Origin: Staphylococcus sp. NRL 16/872
GTDB taxonomy: Bacteria; Bacillota; Bacilli; Staphylococcales; Staphylococcaceae
Reading direction: 5' to 3'
Length of the DNA: 64,000 nucleotides
Assembly (NCBI RefSeq): GCF_022815905.2
Contig: NZ_CP119327.1
Location: forward strand, 1,240,001-1,304,000
A program made the position numbers and the translations under genes. The notes beneath the pieces were generated by a model. The model was not told where the DNA came from. It did not search any database and worked only from the letters and a program-made list of their open reading frames with translations. Of this stretch, positions 12,874 through 22,878 are shown piece after piece; within the stretch, counting starts at the first letter, position 1; each line of letters begins with the position of its first letter.

Positions 12874-14640
12874 ATGAGTAAGAGAACAACTTATTGTGGT
12901 TTAGTTACAGAAGAATTATTAGATCAAAAAGTAACTTTAAAAGGATGGGTACACAACCGTCGTGATTTAGGTGGGTTAATCTTTGTTGACTTACGTGACA
13001 GAGAAGGTATCGTTCAAATCGTATTTAACCCTGATTTCTCTGCAGAAGCATTGAGTATTGCTGAAACAGTACGTTCTGAATATGTAGTTGAAGTTGAAGG
13101 TACAGTAACAAAACGTGATCCTGAAACAGTGAACCCTAAAATTAAAACTGGACAAGTGGAAGTACAAGTTTCAAATATTACAATCATAAATAAAGCAGAA
13201 ACACCTCCATTCTCAATTAACGAAGAAAATCAAAATGTAGATGAAAACATTCGTTTAAAATATCGTTATTTAGATTTAAGACGTCCAGAATTAGCTCAAA
13301 CATTTAAAATGAGACATCAAACAACACGATCTATTCGTGAATATTTAGATAATAGTGGTTTCTTTGATATAGAAACACCAGTATTAACTAAATCTACACC
13401 AGAAGGTGCTCGTGACTACTTAGTACCATCTCGTGTACATGAAGGTGAATTTTACGCATTACCACAATCACCACAATTATTTAAACAATTATTAATGATT
13501 AGTGGTTTCGATAAATACTATCAAATCGTTAAATGTTTCCGTGACGAAGACTTACGTGCTGATCGTCAACCAGAATTTACTCAAGTCGATATCGAAATGA
13601 GCTTTGTAGATCAAGAAGATATTATTCAAATGGGCGAAGAAATGCTTCGTAAAGTAGTTAAAGACGTTAAAGGTATTGAATTAGAAGACGAATTCCCACG
13701 TATGACATACGCTGAAGCAATGCGTCGTTATGGTTCAGACAAACCAGATACACGATTTGGAATGGAATTAATTGACGTATCTCAATTAGGGAAAGAAATG
13801 GATTTCAAAGTATTTAAAGATACTGTTGAAAATAATGGTGAAGTTAAAGCAATTGTTGCTGAAGGCGCTGCAGACAATTACACTCGTAAAGATATGGACG
13901 GCTTAACTGAGTTTGTAAACATTTATGGTGCTAAAGGATTAGCTTGGGTTAAAGTTGTAGATGACGGTTTAAGTGGTCCAATCGCTCGTTTCTTTGAAGA
14001 CCAAAATGTAGCAACATTAAAAGAATTAACTGGCGCTAAATCAGGCGACTTAGTTATGTTCGTTGCAGATAAACCAAGTGTTGTGGCTCAAAGTTTAGGC
14101 GCATTACGTGTGAAACTTGCTAAAGAGCTTGGCTTAATTGATGAAACTAAATTAAACTTCTTATGGGTAACTGATTGGCCATTATTAGAATATGATGAAG
14201 ATGCTAAACGCTATGTAGCAGCACATCATCCTTTCACATCACCTAAACAAGAAGATATTGCTAAATTAGATTCAGAACCTGAAAACGTTGAAGCTAACGC
14301 TTATGACATCGTACTAAACGGCTATGAATTAGGTGGGGGATCTATCAGAATCTCAGATAGCCAATTACAAGAAAAAATGTTCGAAGTTCTAGGATTTACT
14401 AAAGAACAAGCTAGAGAACAATTTGGCTTCTTATTAGATGCATTCAAATATGGTGCACCGCCACACGGTGGTATCGCATTAGGTTTAGACCGTTTAGTAA
14501 TGTTATTAACTAATCGCACTAACTTACGTGATACAATTGCATTTCCTAAAACTGCTTCAGCTACATGTCTGCTTACAGATGCACCTGGAGAAGTTTCTGA
14601 TAAACAACTTGAAGAATTATCATTAAGAATTCGTCATTAA
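12874..14640 (+). CDS. aspS: Aspartyl-tRNA synthetase
   Basis: A class IIb synthetase charging tRNA-Asp. 588 residues of bacterial type: N-terminal OB-fold anticodon domain ([11 protein letters not shown], about 22-32), catalytic core with motif 2 [17 protein letters not shown], the bacterial GAD insertion at about 290-400, and motif 3 [10 protein letters not shown] near the C-terminus. AAAAGGAG precedes the ATG, 17 nt after hisS. It is controlled through the hisS leader; I see no separate promoter in the gap. Confidence 0.97.
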   Translation: MSKRTTYCGLVTEELLDQKVTLKGWVHNRRDLGGLIFVDLRDREGIVQIVFNPDFSAEALSIAETVRSEYVVEVEGTVTKRDPETVNPKIKTGQVEVQVSNITIINKAETPPFSINEENQNVDENIRLKYRYLDLRRPELAQTFKMRHQTTRSIREYLDNSGFFDIETPVLTKSTPEGARDYLVPSRVHEGEFYALPQSPQLFKQLLMISGFDKYYQIVKCFRDEDLRADRQPEFTQVDIEMSFVDQEDIIQMGEEMLRKVVKDVKGIELEDEFPRMTYAEAMRRYGSDKPDTRFGMELIDVSQLGKEMDFKVFKDTVENNGEVKAIVAEGAADNYTRKDMDGLTEFVNIYGAKGLAWVKVVDDGLSGPIARFFEDQNVATLKELTGAKSGDLVMFVADKPSVVAQSLGALRVKLAKELGLIDETKLNFLWVTDWPLLEYDEDAKRYVAAHHPFTSPKQEDIAKLDSEPENVEANAYDIVLNGYELGGGSIRISDSQLQEKMFEVLGFTKEQAREQFGFLLDAFKYGAPPHGGIALGLDRLVMLLTNRTNLRDTIAFPKTASATCLLTDAPGEVSDKQLEELSLRIRH

Positions 14641-14668
14641 TATAAATAATTAAATAGTAAATTTGCAG

Positions 14669-14714
14669 AGGCTGTTAATAGAGGATTTTCATACTTTATT
14701 AGCAGTCTTTTTTT
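14669..14714 (+). terminator. Terminator after aspS
   Basis: AGGCTGTTAATA pairs (with G-U pairs) with TATTAGCAGTCT, then TTTTTTT. Confidence 0.75.
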
Positions 14715-14835
14715 AGGAAAAAGAAGCAACCATTACTTTTTAAACTACTATAATTATATTATGTCAACTTATAATATTTAAAAATTTTTTTATCACAAGT
14801 TTGAATTTCTGACAATTCTTAAGGATTTCTTTATT

Positions 14836-14864
14836 TTGAGGTTTGTGCTATTATATCTATATAA
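14836..14864 (+). promoter_or_regulatory. Candidate promoter of 6S RNA
   Basis: TTGAGG (14836-14841), 17 nt, ATATAA (14859-14864). An overlapping extended -10, TGCTATTAT, at 14847-14855 is an alternative. Confidence 0.45.
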
Positions 14865-14870
14865 GATAGT

Positions 14871-15092
14871 CATCTGTATTGTACGTATGTTTGCTTTTTA
14901 TTTGGGCCTAACACTTTTTGATCAGGGAGCCCAATAGGTTTTCTTGCAGCGCACACGCCTCAATAGGAGGACTTGCAAAACAAGAAACAGGGCACCCACC
15001 TGTATATAGCAGGCCGAATGATCAAGCTTTTTATAACTACGGCAATTACGGACTCTATCGGTACGCAAGACTTTTGTCTTGCGTATTTTTAT
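14871..15092 (+). ncRNA. ssrS: 6S RNA
   Basis: 6S RNA mimics an open promoter and sequesters housekeeping RNA polymerase in stationary phase. Support: the gap between aspS and tcdA is where B. subtilis carries 6S-1 RNA (bsrA, between aspS and yrvM). The stretch is a free-standing unit of about 220 nt with a promoter-like start, long-range complementarity (GGGCCTAAC... with CAGGCCGAATGATC..., and GGGAGCCC/GGGCACCC-type arms), and a clear terminator GCAAGAC/GTCTTGC at its end. The exact 5' end is inferred. Confidence 0.82.
15063..15092 (+). terminator. Terminator of 6S RNA
   Basis: ACGCAAGAC and GTCTTGCGT form a 9-bp stem with a 4-nt loop, then ATTTTTATTT. Confidence 0.85.
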
Positions 15093-15146
15093 TTGTCTTT
15101 TTCTGTTAATATTATGGTAACGTAATGTTTGATAAAGGAGTTCAAA

Positions 15147-15923
15147 ATGAAACATCAATTTTCAAGAAATGAATTAGCATATGGTAAAGAAGGTTTAGAT
15201 TTATTAAAGAATAAAACAGTGGCCGTGTTAGGAGTAGGGGGCGTTGGTTCATTTGCAGCTGAGGCGCTTGCTAGAACAAATATTGGTCATATTATTCTTA
15301 TAGATAAAGATGACGTCGATATTACAAACGTCAATCGTCAAATTCATGCTTTAACTACAACTATTGGCCAAAGCAAAGTAACGCTTATGGAAGAAAGAAT
15401 TAAATTAATTAATCCTGATTGTAAAGTAACACCTTTACATATGTTTTATACTGAAGAGACTTATGAAGATTTATTCAACAACTATGATATCGATTATTTC
15501 ATAGATGCTAGTGATACGATTATATATAAAGTACATCTTATGAAAGAATGTCTAGAACGTGGAATTAAAGTGATTTCAAGTATGGGCGCTGCTAATAAGA
15601 CTGATCCTACACGTTTCCAGATTGCAGATATCTCTAAAACGTATATGGATCCCATGGCTAAAATTATTAGAAATAAATTAAAACGTCAGGGTATTAAAAA
15701 AGGTATTCCTGTAGTATTCTCAGATGAAAGTCCTATCGTAATACGTGAAGATGTAAAAGCAACGGTGGGGGACCCGAATGCTAGTAACCGTAAAGGTCAA
15801 ATGCCTCCTTCTTCAAATGCATTTGTACCTAGCACAGTAGGTTTAATATGTGCCAGTTACGTAGTTAACGATATCTTAAAAGATGTACCAGTTCGACGCA
15901 TTAAAGATAAAGGTAATTTTTAA
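15147..15923 (+). CDS. tcdA: tRNA threonylcarbamoyladenosine dehydratase
   Basis: An E1/ThiF-like enzyme that uses ATP to cyclise t6A37 to ct6A in ANN-decoding tRNAs. 258 residues with the nucleotide-binding loop GVGGVGSFAAEALAR (about 30-44), an acidic turn LIDKDDVDITNVNRQ, and TVGDPNASNRKGQMPPS, typical of TcdA rather than ThiF. I chose the ATG at 15147, preceded by AAAGGAG at 6 nt, over the TTG at 15129. It is the YrvM position after 6S RNA and faces convergent rarA. Confidence 0.93.
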   Translation: MKHQFSRNELAYGKEGLDLLKNKTVAVLGVGGVGSFAAEALARTNIGHIILIDKDDVDITNVNRQIHALTTTIGQSKVTLMEERIKLINPDCKVTPLHMFYTEETYEDLFNNYDIDYFIDASDTIIYKVHLMKECLERGIKVISSMGAANKTDPTRFQIADISKTYMDPMAKIIRNKLKRQGIKKGIPVVFSDESPIVIREDVKATVGDPNASNRKGQMPPSSNAFVPSTVGLICASYVVNDILKDVPVRRIKDKGNF

Positions 15924-15927
15924 TTAA

Positions 15928-15979
15928 AAAAGACTATGAAATTGAGAGGAATGATATCACTCTATATTTCATAGTCTTT
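15928..15979. terminator. Bidirectional terminator between tcdA and rarA
   Basis: AAAGACTATGAAAT pairs with ATTTCATAGTCTTT, flanked by A-rich and T-rich ends, so it can serve both convergent genes. Confidence 0.85.
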
Positions 15980-15983
15980 AACT

Positions 15984-17261
15984 TTATTTTTTATTGCGAA
16001 GATTATCATATACTGCTTTAAATTGTTGCTCACTTTTTGATGTCGTCTTCGGTTCATAATAAATTTTATTTTTTAATTTATCTGGTAAATATTGTTGAAC
16101 TACATAACTATTTTCATAATTATGAGGGTATTTATATCCAATTGCTCGTCCTAATTCTTTCGCTCCTTTATAGTGCCCATCTCTTAAATGATCAGGGATT
16201 TGACCAACTTGGCCTTTACGTATATCACTCAAGGCGCTATCAATTGCCATGATAGCTGAATTAGATTTAGGTGATAGCGAAAGTTCAATTACTGCTTGGC
16301 TAAGAGGTATGCGTGCCTCTGGGAAACCTAAGCGTTCAGCAGATTGTATAGCTGCAAGCGTTCGTTGTCCAGCACTTGGCGAAGCGAGACCGACATCTTC
16401 ATAACTAATGACTAATAAACGTCTGACAATCGTTGGTAAATCTCCAGCTTCAATTAATCTTGCTAAATAATGTAATGCTGCATTCACATCGCTACCTCTA
16501 ATTGATTTTTGAAAAGCACTCATCACATCATAATGCATATCTCCATCTTTATCGCTTACAAAAGCACCTTTTTGCAAACAATCCTTTGCATCTGATAATG
16601 TTATACGACGTTGTTCATCTGCTACATCAGCACTTAACACTGCTAATTCTAAAGCGTTTAATGCACTTCTAACGTCTCCATGACTTTGAGTTGAAAAGTA
16701 TTCAAGTGCATCTTCGTCAACAACTGGATTATATATTTTCAATCCTCGTTCTTCATCTGACAAAGCTCTATCAAGGGCTACACGGACGTCATTCTCATCT
16801 AAAGCATATAACTCAAATATTTGCGCTCTAGAACGTATAGCAGGATTGATAGCATGATATGGATTAGAAGTAGTTGCACCAATTAATACAATTTTTCCGT
16901 TCTCTAGATGTGGTAGTAGAAAATCCTGTTTTGCTTTATCTAAACGATGGATTTCATCTAATAGTAAAATGACTTGACCAGACATTTTTGCTTCTTCCAC
17001 GACTAATTGCATATCTTTTTTAGTATTAGTTACTGCATTAAGTTGTCTAAATTTATATTCAGTACTTCCTGAAATAGCTTTAGCAATACTTGTTTTACCA
17101 ATTCCAGGAGGTCCATAAAAAATCATTGAGGATAAACGTTTGGTTTCAACCATACGTCTTATGATACCTTTGGGTCCTACTAAATGCTGTTGTGAAATAA
17201 TTTCATCTATATTAGTAGGGCGCATCCTTGAAGCTAATGGTTCAGTACTCACGTTTTTCAC
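15984..17261 (-). CDS. rarA: Replication-associated recombination protein RarA (MgsA)
   Basis: An AAA+ ATPase related to clamp loaders that acts at stalled forks. 425 residues: Walker A YGPPGIGKTS (about 49-58), Walker B LLLDEIHRLDK (about 98-108), sensor-1 region IGATTSNP, then the MgsA-type C-terminal tetramerisation part with RGSDVNAALHYLARLIEAGD and GHYKGAKELGRAIGYKYPHNY. It reads opposite to its neighbours, divergent from cymR, which is the arrangement known as yrvN-cymR in Bacilli. Confidence 0.95.
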   Translation of the reverse strand: MKNVSTEPLASRMRPTNIDEIISQQHLVGPKGIIRRMVETKRLSSMIFYGPPGIGKTSIAKAISGSTEYKFRQLNAVTNTKKDMQLVVEEAKMSGQVILLLDEIHRLDKAKQDFLLPHLENGKIVLIGATTSNPYHAINPAIRSRAQIFELYALDENDVRVALDRALSDEERGLKIYNPVVDEDALEYFSTQSHGDVRSALNALELAVLSADVADEQRRITLSDAKDCLQKGAFVSDKDGDMHYDVMSAFQKSIRGSDVNAALHYLARLIEAGDLPTIVRRLLVISYEDVGLASPSAGQRTLAAIQSAERLGFPEARIPLSQAVIELSLSPKSNSAIMAIDSALSDIRKGQVGQIPDHLRDGHYKGAKELGRAIGYKYPHNYENSYVVQQYLPDKLKNKIYYEPKTTSKSEQQFKAVYDNLRNKK

Positions 17262-17291
17262 ACCTTTCTATTACTATCTTAACTGAAAAAA

Positions 17292-17300
17292 TGCTAGAAT
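17292..17300 (+). promoter_or_regulatory. Extended -10 promoter element of cymR
   Basis: TGCTAGAAT, with a weak TTACTA 18 nt upstream of the hexamer (17271). Confidence 0.45.
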
Positions 17301-17337
17301 GGGAATATATATTATTCGAATTAAGTGAGGTAATGTT

Positions 17338-17760
17338 ATGAAAATATCAACGAAAGGGAGATATGGGTTAACTTTAATGATATCCCTAGCTAAAAGAGAA
17401 GGGCAAGGGTGTGTATCATTAAAAACAATCGCAGAAGAAAATAAATTAAGTGATTTATATCTTGAACAACTCGTAGGCCCTTTAAGAAATGCTGGATTAA
17501 TTCGAAGTGTTCGTGGTGCTAAAGGTGGCTATCAACTAAGAGTACCATCTGACGAAATTACAGCAGGCGATATCATTCGCTTATTAGAGGGTCCTATTAC
17601 AATTGTAGAAAGTATTGAATCTGAACCACCTGCTCAAAAACAATTATGGCTTCGCATGAGAGATGCCGTACGTGAAGTTTTAGATAATACAACGTTAAAA
17701 TATTTAGCAGATTATATCGAAACTGATGATAAATTAGATGGATATATGTTTTATATTTAA
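17338..17760 (+). CDS. cymR: Rrf2-family cysteine metabolism repressor CymR
   Basis: Transcriptional repressor of cystine/sulfur uptake and cysteine synthesis; in Bacilli it acts with the corepressor CysK. 140 residues: a winged helix near the N-terminus (MKISTKGRYGLTLM...), helix-turn-helix LKTIAEENKLSDLYLEQLV and the wing RSVRGAKGGYQL. It lacks the three-Cys Fe-S cluster of IscR/NsrR and has a single cysteine, Cys25, the residue reported as the oxidation switch in S. aureus CymR. It lies divergent from rarA. Confidence 0.92.
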   Translation: MKISTKGRYGLTLMISLAKREGQGCVSLKTIAEENKLSDLYLEQLVGPLRNAGLIRSVRGAKGGYQLRVPSDEITAGDIIRLLEGPITIVESIESEPPAQKQLWLRMRDAVREVLDNTTLKYLADYIETDDKLDGYMFYI

Positions 17761-17778
17761 ATTTTTTAGCTAAAATAT

Positions 17779-17805
17779 GTTTATTCATAAATTAAAGGTG
17801 GTAAT
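17779..17805 (+). promoter_or_regulatory. Weak candidate SigB-type promoter of the 47-residue protein gene
   Basis: GTTTAT (17779-17784), 15 nt, GGTAAT (17800-17805), resembling the SigB pattern GTTTAA/GGGTAT with mismatches. Confidence 0.25.
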
Positions 17806-17822
17806 TAAGTAATACATCTAGT

Positions 17823-17841
17823 CGATAACGTTTTGTTATCG
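17823..17841 (+). repeat. Perfect 7-bp dyad in the leader of the small-protein gene
   Basis: CGATAAC (17823-17829), loop GTTTT, GTTATCG (17835-17841). It could be an operator or an mRNA hairpin; no T-run follows, so it is not a terminator. Confidence 0.6.
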
Positions 17842-17899
17842 TAGATAAAACAAAAATTAGTTATTAAATTATGCTTAAATTTGAAAGGAGAATTTCATT

Positions 17900-18043
17900 A
17901 TGGGATTCATGGATAAAGCTAAAGAGGCTGCAGACAAATTTAAAAATAGTGATAACGAACAAGTTGATAAAGTAAAAGATCAAATCAACGAATACACTGG
18001 CGGTAATAATGACAGTGATAAAAAAGATGAAGACGATAAATAA
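17900..18043 (+). CDS. Small acidic hydrophilic protein (47 residues), unknown function
   Basis: I do not recognise a named family with certainty. The frame runs from an ATG with AAAGGAG 9 nt upstream to TAA, and a strong terminator follows at once, so it is a convincing monocistronic gene. The protein has an amphipathic Lys/Glu/Ala helix (MDKAKEAADKFKNS), then KVKDQINEYTGG, and a highly charged Asp/Lys tail. The helix-plus-TGG pattern resembles short CsbD/antitoxin-like stress proteins of Firmicutes and actinobacteria; this is resemblance only. No signal peptide or membrane segment. Confidence 0.8.
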   Translation: MGFMDKAKEAADKFKNSDNEQVDKVKDQINEYTGGNNDSDKKDEDDK

Positions 18044-18052
18044 ATATTAATT

Positions 18053-18080
18053 TTAGGGACGGTAATCACCGTCCTTTTTT
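18053..18080 (+). terminator. Terminator after the small acidic protein gene
   Basis: GGGACGGT and ACCGTCC form the stem around AATC, followed by TTTTTTAT. A second hairpin, AACCCTTCAA/TTGAAGGGTT (about 18091-18127), lies just downstream. Confidence 0.88.
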
Positions 18081-18187
18081 ATACCATAAAACCCTTCAAA
18101 AACTATTCAAAAGTAATTGAAGGGTTAATTTTATATATAGAATATTTAATTATATATAATTGTGAAAACATCAAGTAAAGCTTTGTG

Positions 18188-18595
18188 ACACCTGAGGGTT
18201 TTAAAGTTATCGACGAACGTAAGTGTTCAAACACTTACGTAAGAAGTTCTAAGATGAATAACGAATGATGTTGAGCGCGGGGCCCCAGCACAAAGACTTT
18301 CGCATAGAAAGTCTACAAACAAAGCAAGCTGGGGAAGGACCTTAAGTGCTTACACACTTAAGTAAGTAGTTCTAAGATAGATAACGAAACGTAGTTGAGT
18401 GACGCCTAAGGGAGCAGGATGAGTGTCGAGACCGTGGCTCGACCCAGCCCCCTAGGCAAGCATCTCAACTTAAGTGAGTGAATATCTATCTAAGAACGAC
18501 TTTATAAGACTACAGGCTTAAGCCTTTCCCGCAAGAAAGCGTCGCAACAAAAATGAGTGAACATCTATCTAAGAACTACTTTACTAACTTCTAGC
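18188..18595. repeat. STAR-like repeat block B, inverted relative to block A
   Basis: A gene-free block. Read on the - strand it repeats block A in the same module order. The stretch from GTAAAGTAGTTCTTAGAT through TTGCGGGAAAGGCTTAAGCC, CTAGGGGGCTGGGTCGAG and GTCTCGACACTCATCCTGC to the CGTTATCTAT module matches about 1283-1497 nearly base for base. The GCTGGGG/CCCCAGC hairpin (about 18283-18336) and ACGTAAGTGTT palindromes match about 1572-1790. The block has one copy of the CTAGGGGGCTGGG module where A has two. It ends 14 nt from the 3' end of the oxidoreductase gene. Confidence 0.88.
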
Positions 18596-18608
18596 TTTAT
18601 TATTAATA

Positions 18609-19613
18609 TTACTTATTCAAAGATTGAACTACATTTTTCAAACGCTCAAATGATTCAAACTGTTTATCTTGATCGTAAATATAACTAATACCCATTAGCT
18701 CATCAATTTCTCCATATTCTTCAATAAAGTCTTCTAATTTCTGTTTAACCGTAGCTTCTGAACCCACTAATGAATCATTAAATCGTTGTTTCGCCATTTC
18801 ATATTCTCGTGGCGTCAATAATCCTTGTAAATCATTTGTTGGTGGTTGAACTGGTTGCATTCTACCACGAGCGATACCAATAAACACCTGAGCCAACGTA
18901 CTTGCTAAATATTCAGCTTCTTCATCTGTTTCAGCGACAATAGCGTTTAAACACACTATCATATAAGGCTCTTGTAATACCTCAGAAGGTTCAAATAATT
19001 CTTTATAAATTTGAATCGCTTCTTTCATTTGTTGAGGTGCAAAATGTCCAGCAAATACATAAGGTAAACCTTTACGTGCAGCTAAATGCGCAGAATCTGT
19101 TGATGAACCTAGAATATATAATGGTACATTTTTTCCTACTGCTGGATAAGCGCGCACATACGCTTGTTTATTACCTGGACCAAAGTACGTTTGAAGTTGT
19201 TCTACTTCTTCTGGAAAGGCATAAACACCGTTATGTTGGTCACGGCGTAACGCACTCGCTGTCATCATATCTGTACCAGGTGCTCTTCCTAAACCAAGAT
19301 TCACTCTATTTGGGAAAAGTGTTTCCATCGTACCAAATTGTTCTGCCACTATTAATGGCGCGTGGTTAGGTAACATGATACCGCCTGAACCCACTTTGAT
19401 ATTTTGAGTATGTTCTAATGTATGTTGAATGAGTAATGCTGTAGCTGAACTTACTAAGTTAGGTGCATTATGATGTTCAGCAATCCAATATCTTTCATAA
19501 TCAAGCTCATCAAGTTTTTGAGCTAACGCAACCATATCGTTAATGGCGTCTTTATCACTTTGACCTTCTTTAATAGGCACTAAATTAAGTGCAGAAAATT
19601 TCATATTAGACAT
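18609..19613 (-). CDS. Luciferase-like flavin-dependent oxidoreductase (LLM class)
   Basis: A bacterial-luciferase-fold TIM barrel of the MsnO8/YceB-like subgroup. 334 residues. Seen: FSALNLVPIKEG at the N-terminus, RYWIAEHHN, the flavin-site block KVGSGGIMLPNHAPL and LFPNRVNLGLGRAPGTD, and YILGSSTDSAHLAARKGLPY. It is likely an FMN/FMNH2-dependent monooxygenase of unknown substrate. I chose the ATG at 19613 because AAAGGAG lies 9 nt upstream on this strand; the TTG two codons earlier is less likely. Its nearest neighbour on one side is repeat block B. Confidence 0.88.
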   Translation of the reverse strand: MSNMKFSALNLVPIKEGQSDKDAINDMVALAQKLDELDYERYWIAEHHNAPNLVSSATALLIQHTLEHTQNIKVGSGGIMLPNHAPLIVAEQFGTMETLFPNRVNLGLGRAPGTDMMTASALRRDQHNGVYAFPEEVEQLQTYFGPGNKQAYVRAYPAVGKNVPLYILGSSTDSAHLAARKGLPYVFAGHFAPQQMKEAIQIYKELFEPSEVLQEPYMIVCLNAIVAETDEEAEYLASTLAQVFIGIARGRMQPVQPPTNDLQGLLTPREYEMAKQRFNDSLVGSEATVKQKLEDFIEEYGEIDELMGISYIYDQDKQFESFERLKNVVQSLNK

Positions 19614-19803
19614 TTGCAAAGACTCCTTTATTTTTTACTATGGTTTAGTGTAACAAGATGGACGACGATGAGTTATTAATTTGCTCACTGTGTATGTAGA
19701 AGACATTTTCAAAAATAAAAAATGTATAAATAGAGAAGGGATAAATGTTAAAATATGAAGTAATGAAGTTACAAACAACAATGTAGAAAAATTGATGGTT
19801 AGG

Positions 19804-19812
19804 TGCTATTAT
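19804..19812 (+). promoter_or_regulatory. Extended -10 promoter element before the cysteine desulfurase gene
   Basis: TGCTATTAT, 38 nt before the chosen start codon; no good -35. Confidence 0.45.
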
Positions 19813-19849
19813 AGGAACATTGATAATATTGTGAGGAGTGTACAAAATA

Positions 19850-22104
<2,255 letters not shown>

Positions 22105-22122
22105 TTTAAATATATTGATGTA

Positions 22123-22160
22123 GGGCTGGGAATAATAACGTCCCAGTTCTTTTCTTTTTT
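22123..22160 (+). terminator. Terminator after mnmA
   Basis: GGGCTGGGA pairs with TCCCAGTTC (22141-22149), then a T-rich run. Confidence 0.75.
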
Positions 22161-22205
22161 GAAAATTAATTTCGTAAATAATACATATAATTGAGGAGAT
22201 TTGTA

Positions 22206-22877
22206 ATGGTAAATCAAGAAACAATTTATGAATGGATAAAAAAAGGACAGTTAGAACAAGCTTTACAAGCGTTGTTTAATAATATTGAAGAAGAGCCAAA
22301 CGTAGTTGAAAATTATATCAATGCTGGTATTGTTTTAGCAGACGCTGGCGGAGTTGAAAAAGCGGAACGCTTTTTCCAAAAAGCTATTACAATTGATGAC
22401 AAGAATGGTGCAGTTTATTATAATTTAGCTAACTTATATTATAATCAAGATCGTTATCAAGAGGCTATCAAACTATATCAACTTGCTTTAAAACATGATA
22501 TGGCTAAAGTGGATACAAACTATATGATTGGTATGGCATTTAATCAATTAGATTCCCACAGAGAAGCTATGCCGTTCTTAATGACAGCAGCTGAACTGGA
22601 TGAAAACAATGATGCGGAAGTTCAATTCCAATATGGATTAGTCTTATGTCATTTAGAACTGTTTAAAGAAGCTATTAAACAGTTAAATAAAGTACTCACT
22701 ATTGATTCTAAACATGTTGATGCATTATATAATTTAGGCCTTGCCACATACATGGAAACAGAAAATGTAGACGAGGCGATTGCTTATTTTGATAAAGCAA
22801 TTGAAATCGACCCTAAACATTTGTTAAGTCAACATGCGAAACAAACATTTCAATCTTTAAAAGCGCAGGAGGAATAA
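22206..22877 (+). CDS. Tetratricopeptide repeat protein
   Basis: 223 residues made almost wholly of TPR units, for example NYINAGIVLADAGGVEKAER, VYYNLANLYYNQDRYQEA, VDALYNLGLATY and VDEAIAYFDKAIEIDP. No signal peptide or membrane segment, so it is probably a cytoplasmic protein-protein adaptor of unknown partner. I chose the ATG at 22206, with GAGGAG about 8 nt upstream. It ends 1 nt before recD2, a conserved staphylococcal pairing that suggests translational coupling. Confidence 0.88.
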   Translation: MVNQETIYEWIKKGQLEQALQALFNNIEEEPNVVENYINAGIVLADAGGVEKAERFFQKAITIDDKNGAVYYNLANLYYNQDRYQEAIKLYQLALKHDMAKVDTNYMIGMAFNQLDSHREAMPFLMTAAELDENNDAEVQFQYGLVLCHLELFKEAIKQLNKVLTIDSKHVDALYNLGLATYMETENVDEAIAYFDKAIEIDPKHLLSQHAKQTFQSLKAQEE

Positions 22878-22878
22878 T

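Noticed and set aside
14918..15158. Small open reading frames on both strands in the aspS-tcdA gap
   Set aside because: They lie in the 6S RNA unit and have no ribosome site or protein-like composition.
15984..17261. rarA orientation as a sign of transferred DNA
   Set aside because: Composition and codon use look like those of its neighbours, and the tcdA/rarA/cymR arrangement is conserved in Bacilli.
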